Below are positions 7,942-14,941 of a DNA stretch of 34,805 nt, piece by piece; the first letter of the stretch is position 1, and every line of letters starts with the position of its first letter. The stretch comes from CAYRPN01 sp964426135. Lineage in GTDB: Bacteria; Planctomycetota; Phycisphaerae; Phycisphaerales; Phycisphaeraceae. The notes beneath the pieces are model-generated. The model was not told the origin of the DNA. It ran no database searches and worked only from the letters and a program-made list of their open reading frames with translations. Location of the stretch: contig CAYRPN010000058.1 of the NCBI GenBank assembly GCA_964426135.1, forward strand, positions 1 through 34,805, written 5' to 3'. The translations under genes and the position numbers were made by a program.

Positions 7942-8782
7942 CGTTGGGGCCGACGCCGCCGGGATTGCTGGCGGTAGCCGGTGCCTGCCGCAGGCCCTGC
8001 AGGATGGTCGCGGCGTAGCGGTTCAGGTCGGGGTTGTAGAGATCGCGCGGGCGCGGCAGCGGCACATCCAGCGTGTACACCACGCGCCCCGGGCGCGGCG
8101 CCATGATCAGCACGTGATCCGCCAGGCACGCCGCCTCGCGCACATTGTGGGTGACGAAGAGCACGGTCTGTCCCGTCTGGGCAAGCACTTCCTGCAACTT
8201 GCCGTAAAGCTCCTCGCGGATGACGGCATCGAGCGCGGAGAACGGCTCATCCATCAGCAGCACGCGCGGATGCGGCGCCAGGGCGCGGGCCAGGGCGACG
8301 CGCTGCTTCATGCCGCCGGAGAGTTCGTGGATGTAGGCCTTTTCGAACGGAGCAAGGCCGACGAGATCGAGATAGTGCCGCGCGGTCTTGACGCGCTGCG
8401 CATCGCTCTGGCCCGGCACATTCCGCAGGCCGAAAAGCACATTGTCGATCGCGTTGAGCCAGGGGAACAGGGCCGGCTCCTGAAACATCACCATGCGGTC
8501 GAGACCGGGCTTGCTGATCGGCCGGCCGTCCATCAGCACCTGCCCGCTCGTGGGCTGGTCGAAGCCCGCGACGATGTTCAGGAGCGTGGTCTTGCCGCAG
8601 CCCGACGGCCCCAGCAACACGACGAACTGACCTTCGCGCACCGAAAGGCTGACCGGCGTGAGCGCTTCGATCACGCCGGCGCGGCCCTGGAAACTCTTGC
8701 GCACGTTCGACAGTTGCAGCACCAGCGGCGCCGAGGCATTGTCGAAGGAGGCGTCGGACGGAATGTGCGTCGAATCGGGCAT
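7865..8782 (-). CDS. ABC importer ATPase, SsuB/TauB/NrtD type
   Basis: ATPase of 305 residues that powers the importer. Walker A is GPSGCGKTT (near 58-66), the Q-loop is MVMFQEPALFPWLNAIDNV, the signature is LSGGMKQR, Walker B is VLLMDEPFSALD and the switch histidine is in FVTHN. The FQEPALFPWL sequence is typical of the sulfonate/nitrate/taurine branch. The start at 8782 removes 76 upstream residues encoded by a dispersed repeat. The last 30 residues or so (after GLRQAPATASNPGG) are low-complexity and overlap the permease gene, so the tail may be a recent extension. Confidence 0.9.
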   Translation of the reverse strand: MPDSTHIPSDASFDNASAPLVLQLSNVRKSFQGRAGVIEALTPVSLSVREGQFVVLLGPSGCGKTTLLNIVAGFDQPTSGQVLMDGRPISKPGLDRMVMFQEPALFPWLNAIDNVLFGLRNVPGQSDAQRVKTARHYLDLVGLAPFEKAYIHELSGGMKQRVALARALAPHPRVLLMDEPFSALDAVIREELYGKLQEVLAQTGQTVLFVTHNVREAACLADHVLIMAPRPGRVVYTLDVPLPRPRDLYNPDLNRYAATILQGLRQAPATASNPGGVGPNGERYESTPARLALLSGSDTSLADGI

Positions 8783-9090
8783 GGGGAATCGCAAAGGGTA
8801 ACACAGAAAGCCGCGACTGGTGGTCGCGCGTCGGCAAGTTGCGGTTCGGCCCCCTCGCCCCCGGCTCGGCGGGGGAGAGGGCTGGGGTGAGGGGGTTTTG
8901 AGAATCCAACGGCGCAACGTTCGCACAAGGTTGTCAGGCCCCCTCACCCTAACCCTCTCCCCCAGCGGACTGGGGGAGAGGGAACCGAGCCATCCGCACT
9001 CATTCACCACTCACCACTCACCACTCATCACTCACCACTCACCACTCATCACTCACCACTCATCACTCACCATTCATCACTCACCATTCA
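8783..9090. repeat. Gene-free gap in the importer operon, filled with dispersed repeats
   Basis: The 308 bases between the binding-protein and ATPase genes contain no gene. At 8849-8895 and 8938-8983 are two GC-rich elements of the CCCTCACCCTAACCCTCTCC type in inverted order, each with internal hairpins (GGGGGAGAGGG against CCCTCTCCCCC). The rest, from 9001, is a heptad array. The element near 8849 also matches the truncated sequence at the window end (34774-34805). The stems could cut transcription between the binding protein and the ATPase or protect the upstream message. Confidence 0.75.
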
Positions 9091-9098
9091 TCATTTAT
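9001..9098. repeat. Fourteen-unit heptanucleotide tandem array
   Basis: Fourteen consecutive 7-base units, consensus CACTCAC/CACTCAT, run without interruption. The end of the array reaches the stop codon of the binding-protein gene (9091-9093), so it has met or extended into that coding end. Read on the minus strand the units are GTGAGTG/ATGAGTG, dense in start- and stop-like triplets. Confidence 0.9.
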
Positions 9099-10161
9099 CC
9101 GGCACCACCGGCGGCACGATCGGCAGTTTTCTTGCCTTCAGCGATTCGTTCAGGCCATCCAGCGCGAAGATGCCTTCGAGCACCGGCTTCTCGCGGATGA
9201 AGCCGATCCTGTGCGCGTCCTCGGCTACCTTCAGCAGCGAAGATCCGACCGGATCCCACGTGAACTCGATGCGCTTAAGCGCCGAAGTCAGCACCGGTTC
9301 CGGCAGCGTCTTGGTCGTGAGAATCTTGATCTGCTCGGAAATCTGTCGCTGCGAAGTGGCCCGGTCTTCGTTGATCTGCCGCGTTATGTCGATGTGGGCT
9401 TCGATGAGCTTTCGCGCTGCCGCTGGCCGCTCCACGAGGAACTTGCGGCTCATCACCAGCAGCGTCGTGGTGTACCTGCCGCCGGGCCAGAGCGTGCCTT
9501 CGTCGATCAAGACGCGTCCGTCGGCTTCCTGTTCCAACCGGCTGACCCAGGGTTCGACCGTCCACGCCGCGTCAATTTCCTTTTTCTGAAACAGCAGCAG
9601 CTGATCGGGATTCGCCAGCGGTGTGATGGTGACGCTGCCGCCTTTCTCGCGCGGCTGGTGCCCGTGCTCCGCAAGCCAGACGCGCGCCGCCACGTCTTGC
9701 GTGTTGCCAAGCTGCGGCGTGGCGAGCGTCTTTCCAGTGAAATCGCCGGCGCCGGTGATGTTCGCATGCGGCGCGACGACCAAGGCCGCGCCGCCACTGG
9801 CAGCACCGGCCACGATGACGAAACTGGTGCCTTTGGATCGGATGTAACCATTGATCGCCGGATTCGGCCCGACGTAGGTCGCGTCGATCTCACCGGCAAA
9901 AATCGCCTCGATCGCGGTGGGGCCGGCGTTGAAGGACGACCACTTGATCGGCACGCCCAGGGCCTTTTCGTACTGCCCCGTGGCTCGCGCGACCAGGGCC
10001 TGCGCATGCGTGACATTGGGGAAATGCCCGATGCGCACGGGCTGCTGATCGCTGGGACCCGCTGTGTTGTCTTCGCCGGGTCCGAAGATCAGCATGCCGG
10101 CGAGCCCCGTGAGAATGATGGCCGGGAGAATCAGATCACGCCTGTCTTGAAGCGATGGCAT
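9091..10161 (-). CDS. ABC importer substrate-binding protein, SsuA/TauA/NrtA type
   Basis: Periplasmic binding protein of 356 residues anchored or exported by an N-terminal hydrophobic segment (about 10-27). The core RIGHFPNVTHAQALVARATG, GEIDATYVGPNPAINGY and GGAALVVAPHANI follows the aliphatic-sulfonate/nitrate/taurine family. No lipobox cysteine is visible. Start at 10161 with AAGGAAAT upstream; an upstream frame to 10272 would overlap the regulator gene. The order regulator, binding protein, ATPase, permease and the Rrf2 neighbour favour a sulfur-source importer, but the substrate cannot be read from sequence. Confidence 0.88.
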   Translation of the reverse strand: MPSLQDRRDLILPAIILTGLAGMLIFGPGEDNTAGPSDQQPVRIGHFPNVTHAQALVARATGQYEKALGVPIKWSSFNAGPTAIEAIFAGEIDATYVGPNPAINGYIRSKGTSFVIVAGAASGGAALVVAPHANITGAGDFTGKTLATPQLGNTQDVAARVWLAEHGHQPREKGGSVTITPLANPDQLLLFQKKEIDAAWTVEPWVSRLEQEADGRVLIDEGTLWPGGRYTTTLLVMSRKFLVERPAAARKLIEAHIDITRQINEDRATSQRQISEQIKILTTKTLPEPVLTSALKRIEFTWDPVGSSLLKVAEDAHRIGFIREKPVLEGIFALDGLNESLKARKLPIVPPVVPDK

Positions 10162-10192
10162 GGTGTCATTTCCTTGAATCGTCGAGCCAATA

Positions 10193-10217
10193 AATAACGA
10201 TTCAAATAGTCGTATAT
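10193..10217. promoter_or_regulatory. Candidate Rrf2 operator B, upstream of the binding-protein gene
   Basis: A 25-base partly palindromic site (AATAACGA, 8 bases, then AGTCGTATAT minus its flank) sits 32-56 bases before the binding-protein start. It matches operator A at 15 of 25 positions, including AATAACG at one end and TCGT near the other. On the minus strand a TTGATA hexamer with a 17-base spacer to TTATTT overlaps it, a plausible weak promoter. Confidence 0.5.
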
Positions 10218-10231
10218 CAAGCGACAAATAA

Positions 10232-10696
10232 TCAGATTCCCGCCCCGCCCAGAAGCGGATCATCGAACACATCCGCCCTCGTCACCGGGGCGTTGCGAAA
10301 CACCGTGGCCAGCGTGGCGCGATCCATCAGGCGGGAGACGTAGTTGCGGACATCGAGCATGACCCGGCGAAAACGACAGACCGGCTCCTGCGTACAGCGT
10401 TCGTAATGCGTCTGCGAGACGCAGGCGATGGGGGCGAGCTGACCATCGAAATGCCGCACAATTTCGCCCATCGTGATCTTCTCCGGCGGCTTGGCGAGCT
10501 TGTATCCGCCGCGGACGCCGGGCAGGCTGTCCACCCAGCCTTTGGCTTTCAGGTCGAGCATGATGTGCTCCAGGAACCGCTTGGGCACGTCGTTCCGCCG
10601 GGCCAGTTCCCGGATGGGAATCGGGGCGCCGTCGACGTGCTCCACCAGCGTGAACAGGGCACGCAGGGCGTAGTCGGTCTTCTTCGAGAGCTTCAT
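10232..10696 (-). CDS. Rrf2-family transcriptional regulator with a three-cysteine motif
   Basis: Winged-helix regulator of 154 residues. The N-terminus MKLSKKTDYALRALFTL and GVRGGYKLAKPPEKITMGEIVR are diagnostic of the family (IscR, CymR, NsrR, RirA). Three cysteines, C92, C101 and C107 (C-X8-C-X5-C), occupy the place where IscR and NsrR bind an iron-sulfur cluster, so it may sense iron, sulfur or redox state. The ATG at 10696 follows a promoter so closely that the message may be nearly leaderless; longer frames to 10777 are rejected. It is the first gene of the importer group and has a palindrome at its own promoter, which suggests autoregulation. Confidence 0.9.
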   Translation of the reverse strand: MKLSKKTDYALRALFTLVEHVDGAPIPIRELARRNDVPKRFLEHIMLDLKAKGWVDSLPGVRGGYKLAKPPEKITMGEIVRHFDGQLAPIACVSQTHYERCTQEPVCRFRRVMLDVRNYVSRLMDRATLATVFRNAPVTRADVFDDPLLGGAGI

Positions 10697-10702
10697 ACAG
10701 GC

Positions 10703-10745
10703 AGCATACCATGCGATTTTAATAACGTCAAATCTGGTCGTTATT
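10703..10745 (-). promoter_or_regulatory. Promoter and candidate operator A of the Rrf2 gene
   Basis: On the minus strand a -35 TTGACG (10726-10731) and -10 TATGCT (10703-10708) are separated by exactly 17 bases. The inverted repeat AATAACG (10721-10727) / CGTTATT (10739-10745), with an 11-base centre, covers the -35 element. Transcription from this -10 would begin at or within a few bases of the ATG at 10696. A repressor on the palindrome would block RNA polymerase. Confidence 0.6.
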
Positions 10746-10883
10746 CGGCGTGAAGAGTCGGCCCGCCGCGACGACATGCCCGCGCGGCGGCGTCACCGAC
10801 GTGAAAAGCAACAGGGAATGAATCAGTCTGTCCGACGGTTAGTTAGAATGTTCCGCGTGGCACACTCTTTGAAAGGAAATCGA

Positions 10884-11351
10884 ATGAACGCCCCATTTGC
10901 GCTCCGTTTCGTGCTGGCACTCGCGGCTTCGTTGGTTGTCGCCTCCACCGGCCGCGCCGCCGACGATTCGCAGTGGTTCGAGGACAAACTCGCCGACGCT
11001 CAGGCCAAGGCCAAGGAACTGAAGCGCCCGCTCCTGGTCGATTTCACCGGCAGCGACTGGTGCGGCTTCTGCATCAAGCTCGACAAGGAAGTCTTCTCCA
11101 CCAAGGAGTTCGGCGAGTGGGCCAAGGACAACGTGGTGCTGCTGAAGCTCGACTTCCCTCGCAAGGCGCAGGACGCCGAGGTCAAGAAACAGAACAAGGA
11201 AATGCAGGCGAAGTATGGCGTGCGCGGATTCCCCACCGTGTTGTTCCTCGACCCCGAGGGCAAGGAACTGGGCCGCATCGGCGGTTATGCGCCAGGCTCC
11301 GGCGCGGAGAAATGGATCGGCCGCGCGAAGGGCATTGTGGAGAAGAAGTGA
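10884..11351 (+). CDS. Exported thioredoxin-like protein
   Basis: Thioredoxin-fold protein of 155 residues with a signal peptide (MNAPFALRFVLALAASLVVASTGRA). The active-site motif is WCGFC (59-63), followed by KLDKEVFSTKEFGEWAKDNVVLLKLDF and the cis-proline region VRGFPTVLFLD, as in the thioredoxin_7/DsbD-C-like group. Expected role: thiol-disulfide exchange in the periplasm, possibly for cytochrome maturation, which the many CxxCH proteins in this lineage need. AAGGAA precedes the ATG at good spacing. It is transcribed divergently from the Rrf2 gene. Confidence 0.88.
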   Translation: MNAPFALRFVLALAASLVVASTGRAADDSQWFEDKLADAQAKAKELKRPLLVDFTGSDWCGFCIKLDKEVFSTKEFGEWAKDNVVLLKLDFPRKAQDAEVKKQNKEMQAKYGVRGFPTVLFLDPEGKELGRIGGYAPGSGAEKWIGRAKGIVEKK

Positions 11352-11354
11352 GTC

Positions 11355-11387
11355 GTAGGGTGCGTCGAGGCTCGGCGCGGACGCACT
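11355..11387. repeat. Solitary GTAG-REP hairpin, B type
   Basis: GTAG (11355-11358), stem GTGCGTC, loop with GAGGCTCGGCG, stem GACGCAC. Three stem positions differ from other copies and all are matched by changes on the partner side. It begins 3 bases after the thioredoxin stop. Confidence 0.8.
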
Positions 11388-11430
11388 ATTCTGGATACAC
11401 AGATACAAGCCAACTGCGGATTGCCCGGAT

Positions 11431-11472
11431 GATGTCGATGGAGCCGTGCCTTGGCACCCATGCGGCGACATC
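11431..11472. other. Stem-loop downstream of the thioredoxin gene
   Basis: Outer arms GATGTCG (11431-11437) and CGACATC (11466-11472) enclose an 8-base symmetric internal loop and an inner stem GTGCC-TT-GGCAC (11446-11457). A T-rich stretch (about 11484-11500) follows at a distance, so a terminator role is possible but not clear. Confidence 0.45.
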
Positions 11473-11520
11473 AGCACGATGTGCGGTTGTTCTTTCTTAA
11501 GGTCGCTGCGTTGCGTCCGC

Positions 11521-11724
11521 GCTTAGCCCGGATGATTCACGGATTCAGTAGGAGCCGCGCACGAAGTAAGCGGTATTTCAAGTGTCCTTCGACGTTCTGA
11601 ACCACATCGGAAATCCAAGCAGCATGCTTGAAGCGAAGGCGCATGAGCGGCATCCATCCATGCTGGAGAACCGCTTACTTCGTGCGCGGCTCCTTCGGGA
11701 TCCGTGAGTAATCCGCGCTTAGCC
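11521..11724. mobile_element. MITE-like element with long inverted ends
   Basis: Ends of about 54 bases (11521-11574 and 11670-11724) are inverted repeats, perfect over 24 bases (11551-11574 against 11670-11693) and roughly 80 percent alike further out. About 95 bases lie between with no open frame that looks real. With the features at 11355 and 11431 it accounts for the whole 389-base gap before the acetylation genes. No transposase is present, so it would be non-autonomous. Confidence 0.6.
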
Positions 11725-11740
11725 TCGGCGCGTCGAGTCT

Positions 11741-12988
11741 TCATTCCACCGACCATTCCGTCGGCGGCTTGCGCATGAGCAGGCGCTCGATGAACTGCGT
11801 GATCACGATGTCGGGATTCTCGCCTTGCACGCGGCCGCGGTGGAACTGGTCGGACCATGAGAACACCGCGTTCCCGAAGTGCTCGGCGAGGTAGGGCACC
11901 ATCGTCGCTCCGAAGGAATCGCGGAACATCACCAGCTTCGGCTTTCGCGGCGATGCGCCGGGCTCAGCCTTGACGGTGATCAGTCCGTCGTGCCACTGTT
12001 CGCGTGGAACGCGCAGCTTCAGCGGCGGCTTCGGATCCAGGTTCAGCCATTCCTCGTCGAACTGGTCCGGGATGCCCATCGTGCCCGACAGGTCGCCGCC
12101 GCCTTGGAGCCGCGGCTTCAGTTCGAACTGCTCGCGCGTCAGGGGTTGCGTGGTTCGCGGGTACCACTTCTGCAGGATCGGCGCCGCCGCCTGATAGCCG
12201 GCGAAACTGCCCAGGTCGTTCCAGTGCGTGTCGGTGCGGTGGAACAATCGTTCATCCGGACGCTGCCTGCGGGCTTCATGTAGAGCGGGGCGGGTGTCGA
12301 CGATCTCCACGACATGGTGCTGCCGAAGGTAGGCGATGAGTTGATCGGTGCGCGTTTCCTTGCCAATGCGTCTGGCTGAGTCGGGCAGGTGCTCCGGATA
12401 TATCTCCTGCGCATTGGGCGCGACGATGACGAGATACTTGCACCCGCGGCTGGCGAGCCAGTCGCGGCGCTGCTCGAACACCCATCGCCACTGCTGCAGT
12501 TCCTGTTCGGTGAATAGATCCAGAGCACGGTGGTGCTCCATCGTTTTGTGCTCGGCGTAGTAGAGCCATCGGCTTTGCCGCGGCGGCACGCCGGGCTCGC
12601 GCTTGCCGAGGACGACTTTGTCCGTGGAACTGACGCCGAAGCCGTTCACTTTCACGAGGCCGTGCAGGCGGATGAGCAGGTTGCGGAAGCCGAAGTTGTC
12701 TTCGCAGTAGCGTTTCACGGCGTTTGGAAGCGCGCCGAGGCCCTGCTTGGAGACGACCTCGGTGGGGAACGGGGCGAGCGTGCGTTTTTCGCTGCTGGGC
12801 GTGCGGTCGAGCTTGAGCACCATGTCCACCACGGGCAGGCCGATGGCGGCAAGGAAGAGGGCGATGGTGATGACGCTGAACGCGCGGCGGATGGGTTCGG
12901 AGTGCCGCGCTTGTTCCGCCGTGATCGGCGCGCCAGCCCCGTCGGAGCCGGGCTGCACGGCGGTCGAGTTGTCGGTTGGCGTAGGCAT
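11741..12988 (-). CDS. AlgJ/AlgX-like polysaccharide O-acetyltransferase
   Basis: Membrane-anchored SGNH-like acetyltransferase of 415 residues. One transmembrane helix (about 37-58) leads to an extracytoplasmic domain carrying the family motifs: aspartate-histidine DTHW (253-256, in HRTDTHWNDLG), GDLSG near 298-302 and the serine in MFRDSFGATM (S358). In AlgJ/AlgX this triad transfers acetyl groups to an exported polysaccharide. Its start codon overlaps the stop of the MBOAT gene (TGATG), so the two are translationally coupled and act as a pair. No glycan polymerase or export gene is nearby. Confidence 0.9.
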   Translation of the reverse strand: MPTPTDNSTAVQPGSDGAGAPITAEQARHSEPIRRAFSVITIALFLAAIGLPVVDMVLKLDRTPSSEKRTLAPFPTEVVSKQGLGALPNAVKRYCEDNFGFRNLLIRLHGLVKVNGFGVSSTDKVVLGKREPGVPPRQSRWLYYAEHKTMEHHRALDLFTEQELQQWRWVFEQRRDWLASRGCKYLVIVAPNAQEIYPEHLPDSARRIGKETRTDQLIAYLRQHHVVEIVDTRPALHEARRQRPDERLFHRTDTHWNDLGSFAGYQAAAPILQKWYPRTTQPLTREQFELKPRLQGGGDLSGTMGIPDQFDEEWLNLDPKPPLKLRVPREQWHDGLITVKAEPGASPRKPKLVMFRDSFGATMVPYLAEHFGNAVFSWSDQFHRGRVQGENPDIVITQFIERLLMRKPPTEWSVE

Positions 12989-14478
12989 CAGAATCTGAAA
13001 TAGATAAACGGGTTATACGATCCCGCCGCCACCAGCAAGGCGGCAAGGATGAAGATGCAGCCGAGCACAACCGTGGCAGCGGTCTGGCCCGTCAGTTCCG
13101 CCGCGATCTGTTTCGTCGGTTCCCGGATGGCGTCGATCGTCCTGCGGTATGTCCCCGCGACGAACGGCCAGACAGGCGTTGCCGCCAACGCGCCTAGTGC
13201 CATCGCCATCACGACGTACGAATCGAGGTACATGGCCACGAAGTAGGCTTCGCCGGCGCCGGCTCCAAAACCTGCCATCGCGGCGAGGAAGCCGACCGCC
13301 TGTTCCAGCGTTTCGGCCCGGAAGAACACCCATCCCACCATCACGATCAGCAGCGTGTACGCGTGGCCGATCGGTCGCCACGCGGTTTGCAGCGCCTTGC
13401 CGAGCCCCATGCGTTCGAGGACGAGGAAGCAGCCATGGAACATCCCCCAGACGACGAAGGTCCAGCTCGCGCCGTGCCACAGGCCGCAGAGAAAAAAGAC
13501 CACCACGAGGTTGAAGTAGGTTCTGCCGCGGCCGCCTCGGTTGCCGCCCAGCGGGATGTAGAGGTAATCGCGGAACCAGGTGGAGAGCGAGATGTGCCAG
13601 CGTCGCCAGAACTCGGTGATGCTCCGGCTGATGTAGGGGTAGTTGAAATTCTCCATGAATCGGAAGCCGAACACTAAGCCCAGCCCGATCGCCATATCGG
13701 AGTAGCCGGAGAAATCGAAGTAAATCTGCAGCGAGTAACAGATGATCGCCAGCCAGGCGAGGCCGGCGGTCATGTGCTCCAGCGGCACACCTTTGATGTC
13801 GGCGCCGCTGCCGAAGATGTGGTCGGCGACGTAGGCGCAGGTGTTCGCCAGGATCATTTTCTTGCCCAGGCCCAGCACGAAACGGTGGATGCCCTCGGCG
13901 AAACCATCGCGGGTGACCTGGCGTTTTCGAATCTCGGCGGCGACGTCGGTGTAGCGCACGATCGGGCCGGCGATGAGCTGCGGAAACAGCGCCACATACA
14001 TCGCGATGTCCAGCGGGTTGCGGTTCACAGGCGTCTGGCGACGGTAGACGTCGATGACGTACGACATCGCCTGGAACGTGAAGAACGAGATGCCGATGGG
14101 CAGCTCGATATGCGGCGGCGCCATCGCCAGCGCGCCGTTGGCGACAGAACCAACCAGGGCGTTCCAGTTATGCACGAAGAAGTCGGCGTACTTGTAAACG
14201 CCCAGGAACGCGAGGTTGCCGAAGACCGCGCAGATCAGGGCGAACCGGCCGCCGCCGCGACGCACCTGGGCATCGACCCACAGGCCCGTGAGATAGTTGA
14301 ACGCGATGGAAGCGAGCATCGCCAGCACGAATATCTTCTCGCCCCACGCGTAGAAGAAAAGGCTGAACACCAGCAGCAGCAAATTGCGGAATCGCGCCAG
14401 CGGCCCGCGCAGCAGAAAGTAGATGCCGATCAGCAGCGGCAGGAAGATGAACAGAAAAGCCGATTCGCTGAAAAGCAT
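12988..14478 (-). CDS. AlgI-like MBOAT O-acyltransferase
   Basis: Multi-pass membrane acyltransferase of 496 residues that passes acetyl from a cytoplasmic donor across the membrane. MBOAT markers are PIGISFFTFQAMSYVIDVYR (127-146), YFDFSGYSDMAIGLGLVFGF, ITEFWRRWHISLSTWFRDYLYIP with H295, and LWHGASWTF with the catalytic histidine H335. The length matches AlgI. It is the first gene of a two-gene unit with the AlgJ/AlgX-like gene. Its ATG is preceded not by a purine-rich ribosome-binding site but by a pyrimidine-rich heptad array ending 5 bases upstream. Confidence 0.93.
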   Translation of the reverse strand: MLFSESAFLFIFLPLLIGIYFLLRGPLARFRNLLLLVFSLFFYAWGEKIFVLAMLASIAFNYLTGLWVDAQVRRGGGRFALICAVFGNLAFLGVYKYADFFVHNWNALVGSVANGALAMAPPHIELPIGISFFTFQAMSYVIDVYRRQTPVNRNPLDIAMYVALFPQLIAGPIVRYTDVAAEIRKRQVTRDGFAEGIHRFVLGLGKKMILANTCAYVADHIFGSGADIKGVPLEHMTAGLAWLAIICYSLQIYFDFSGYSDMAIGLGLVFGFRFMENFNYPYISRSITEFWRRWHISLSTWFRDYLYIPLGGNRGGRGRTYFNLVVVFFLCGLWHGASWTFVVWGMFHGCFLVLERMGLGKALQTAWRPIGHAYTLLIVMVGWVFFRAETLEQAVGFLAAMAGFGAGAGEAYFVAMYLDSYVVMAMALGALAATPVWPFVAGTYRRTIDAIREPTKQIAAELTGQTAATVVLGCIFILAALLVAAGSYNPFIYFRF

Positions 14479-14483
14479 GTGTC

Positions 14484-14511
14484 AGAGGACAGAGGACAGA
14501 GGACAGAGGTC
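14484..14511. repeat. Heptanucleotide tandem array at the MBOAT gene start
   Basis: Four units of AGAGGAC (the last AGAGGTC) occupy 14484-14511. In the MBOAT message they read GTCCTCT and stand where a ribosome-binding site would be expected. Confidence 0.9.
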
Positions 14512-14517
14512 AGGTGC

Positions 14518-14541
14518 AGCGAGCCGGGCCGTGTTCGGCCC
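14518..14541. repeat. AGCGAGCC-type hairpin, copy 1
   Basis: The foot AGCGAGCC (14518-14525) is followed by stem GGGCCG, loop TGTT, stem CGGCCC. The same foot and hairpin shape occurs at 20618-20665 (twice, inverted) and at 30578-30605. Confidence 0.75.
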
Positions 14542-14941
14542 GACGGGCTGCGAGGATCAGGGCTTCGGGGGTCGCCTCGCCTTTAGAGATCGGAAGAACA
14601 ATCGCCCCGGATGACCTGTCAGTCATGTTCGATCGGCCACGGCCGGTCCGAGAACGTTCATCGATCCCAAGCCGCGGGCAGGGGAGCGGATGCGCCGCTT
14701 TCGTGCGGCCCATCAGTCACTGGATTGCCATCTTATCCGGAACCACGGTTTCCGGTCTGTTGATGACTCCGGGCGTTTTGAGGAGGACATGTCTAAATAA
14801 GGATTCGTAACCCCATTGACGGCTTTTACAATGATTAGCAGAGGTCGGTGCCGACGAATACCGGTGGCGGGCAGTGCGATGCGAACGTGACCATTGCCGG
14901 CTTGATTGTTCAGCCAGACTCAGTTCCCGTTGGAGCCACGT

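Larger units (their letters stand above)
14479..14941. other. Gene-free divergent region between the MBOAT and first DUF1501 genes
   Basis: This 463-base region has no convincing gene; the short open frames overlap each other on both strands. It holds the heptad array at 14484-14511, the AGCGAGCC hairpin at 14518-14541 and a small palindrome near 14738 (CCGGAA ... TTCCGG). TTGACG near 14817 and TACAAT near 14827 could belong to promoters for the DUF1501 gene, but their spacing to each other is wrong for one promoter. Confidence 0.6.

Noticed and set aside
9001..9098. Possible CRISPR array
   Set aside because: The units are 7 bases with no spacers and no cas genes are nearby; it is a simple tandem repeat.
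14583..14596. AGATCGGAAGAAC, resembling a sequencing adapter
   Set aside because: It differs from the common adapter core (AGATCGGAAGAGC) and does not continue as adapter on either side; chance similarity.
14510..14810. Small overlapping open frames in the gap before the first DUF1501 gene
   Set aside because: Frames of 63 to 98 codons on both strands overlap each other and the hairpin repeat, have no ribosome-binding site and no recognisable product.
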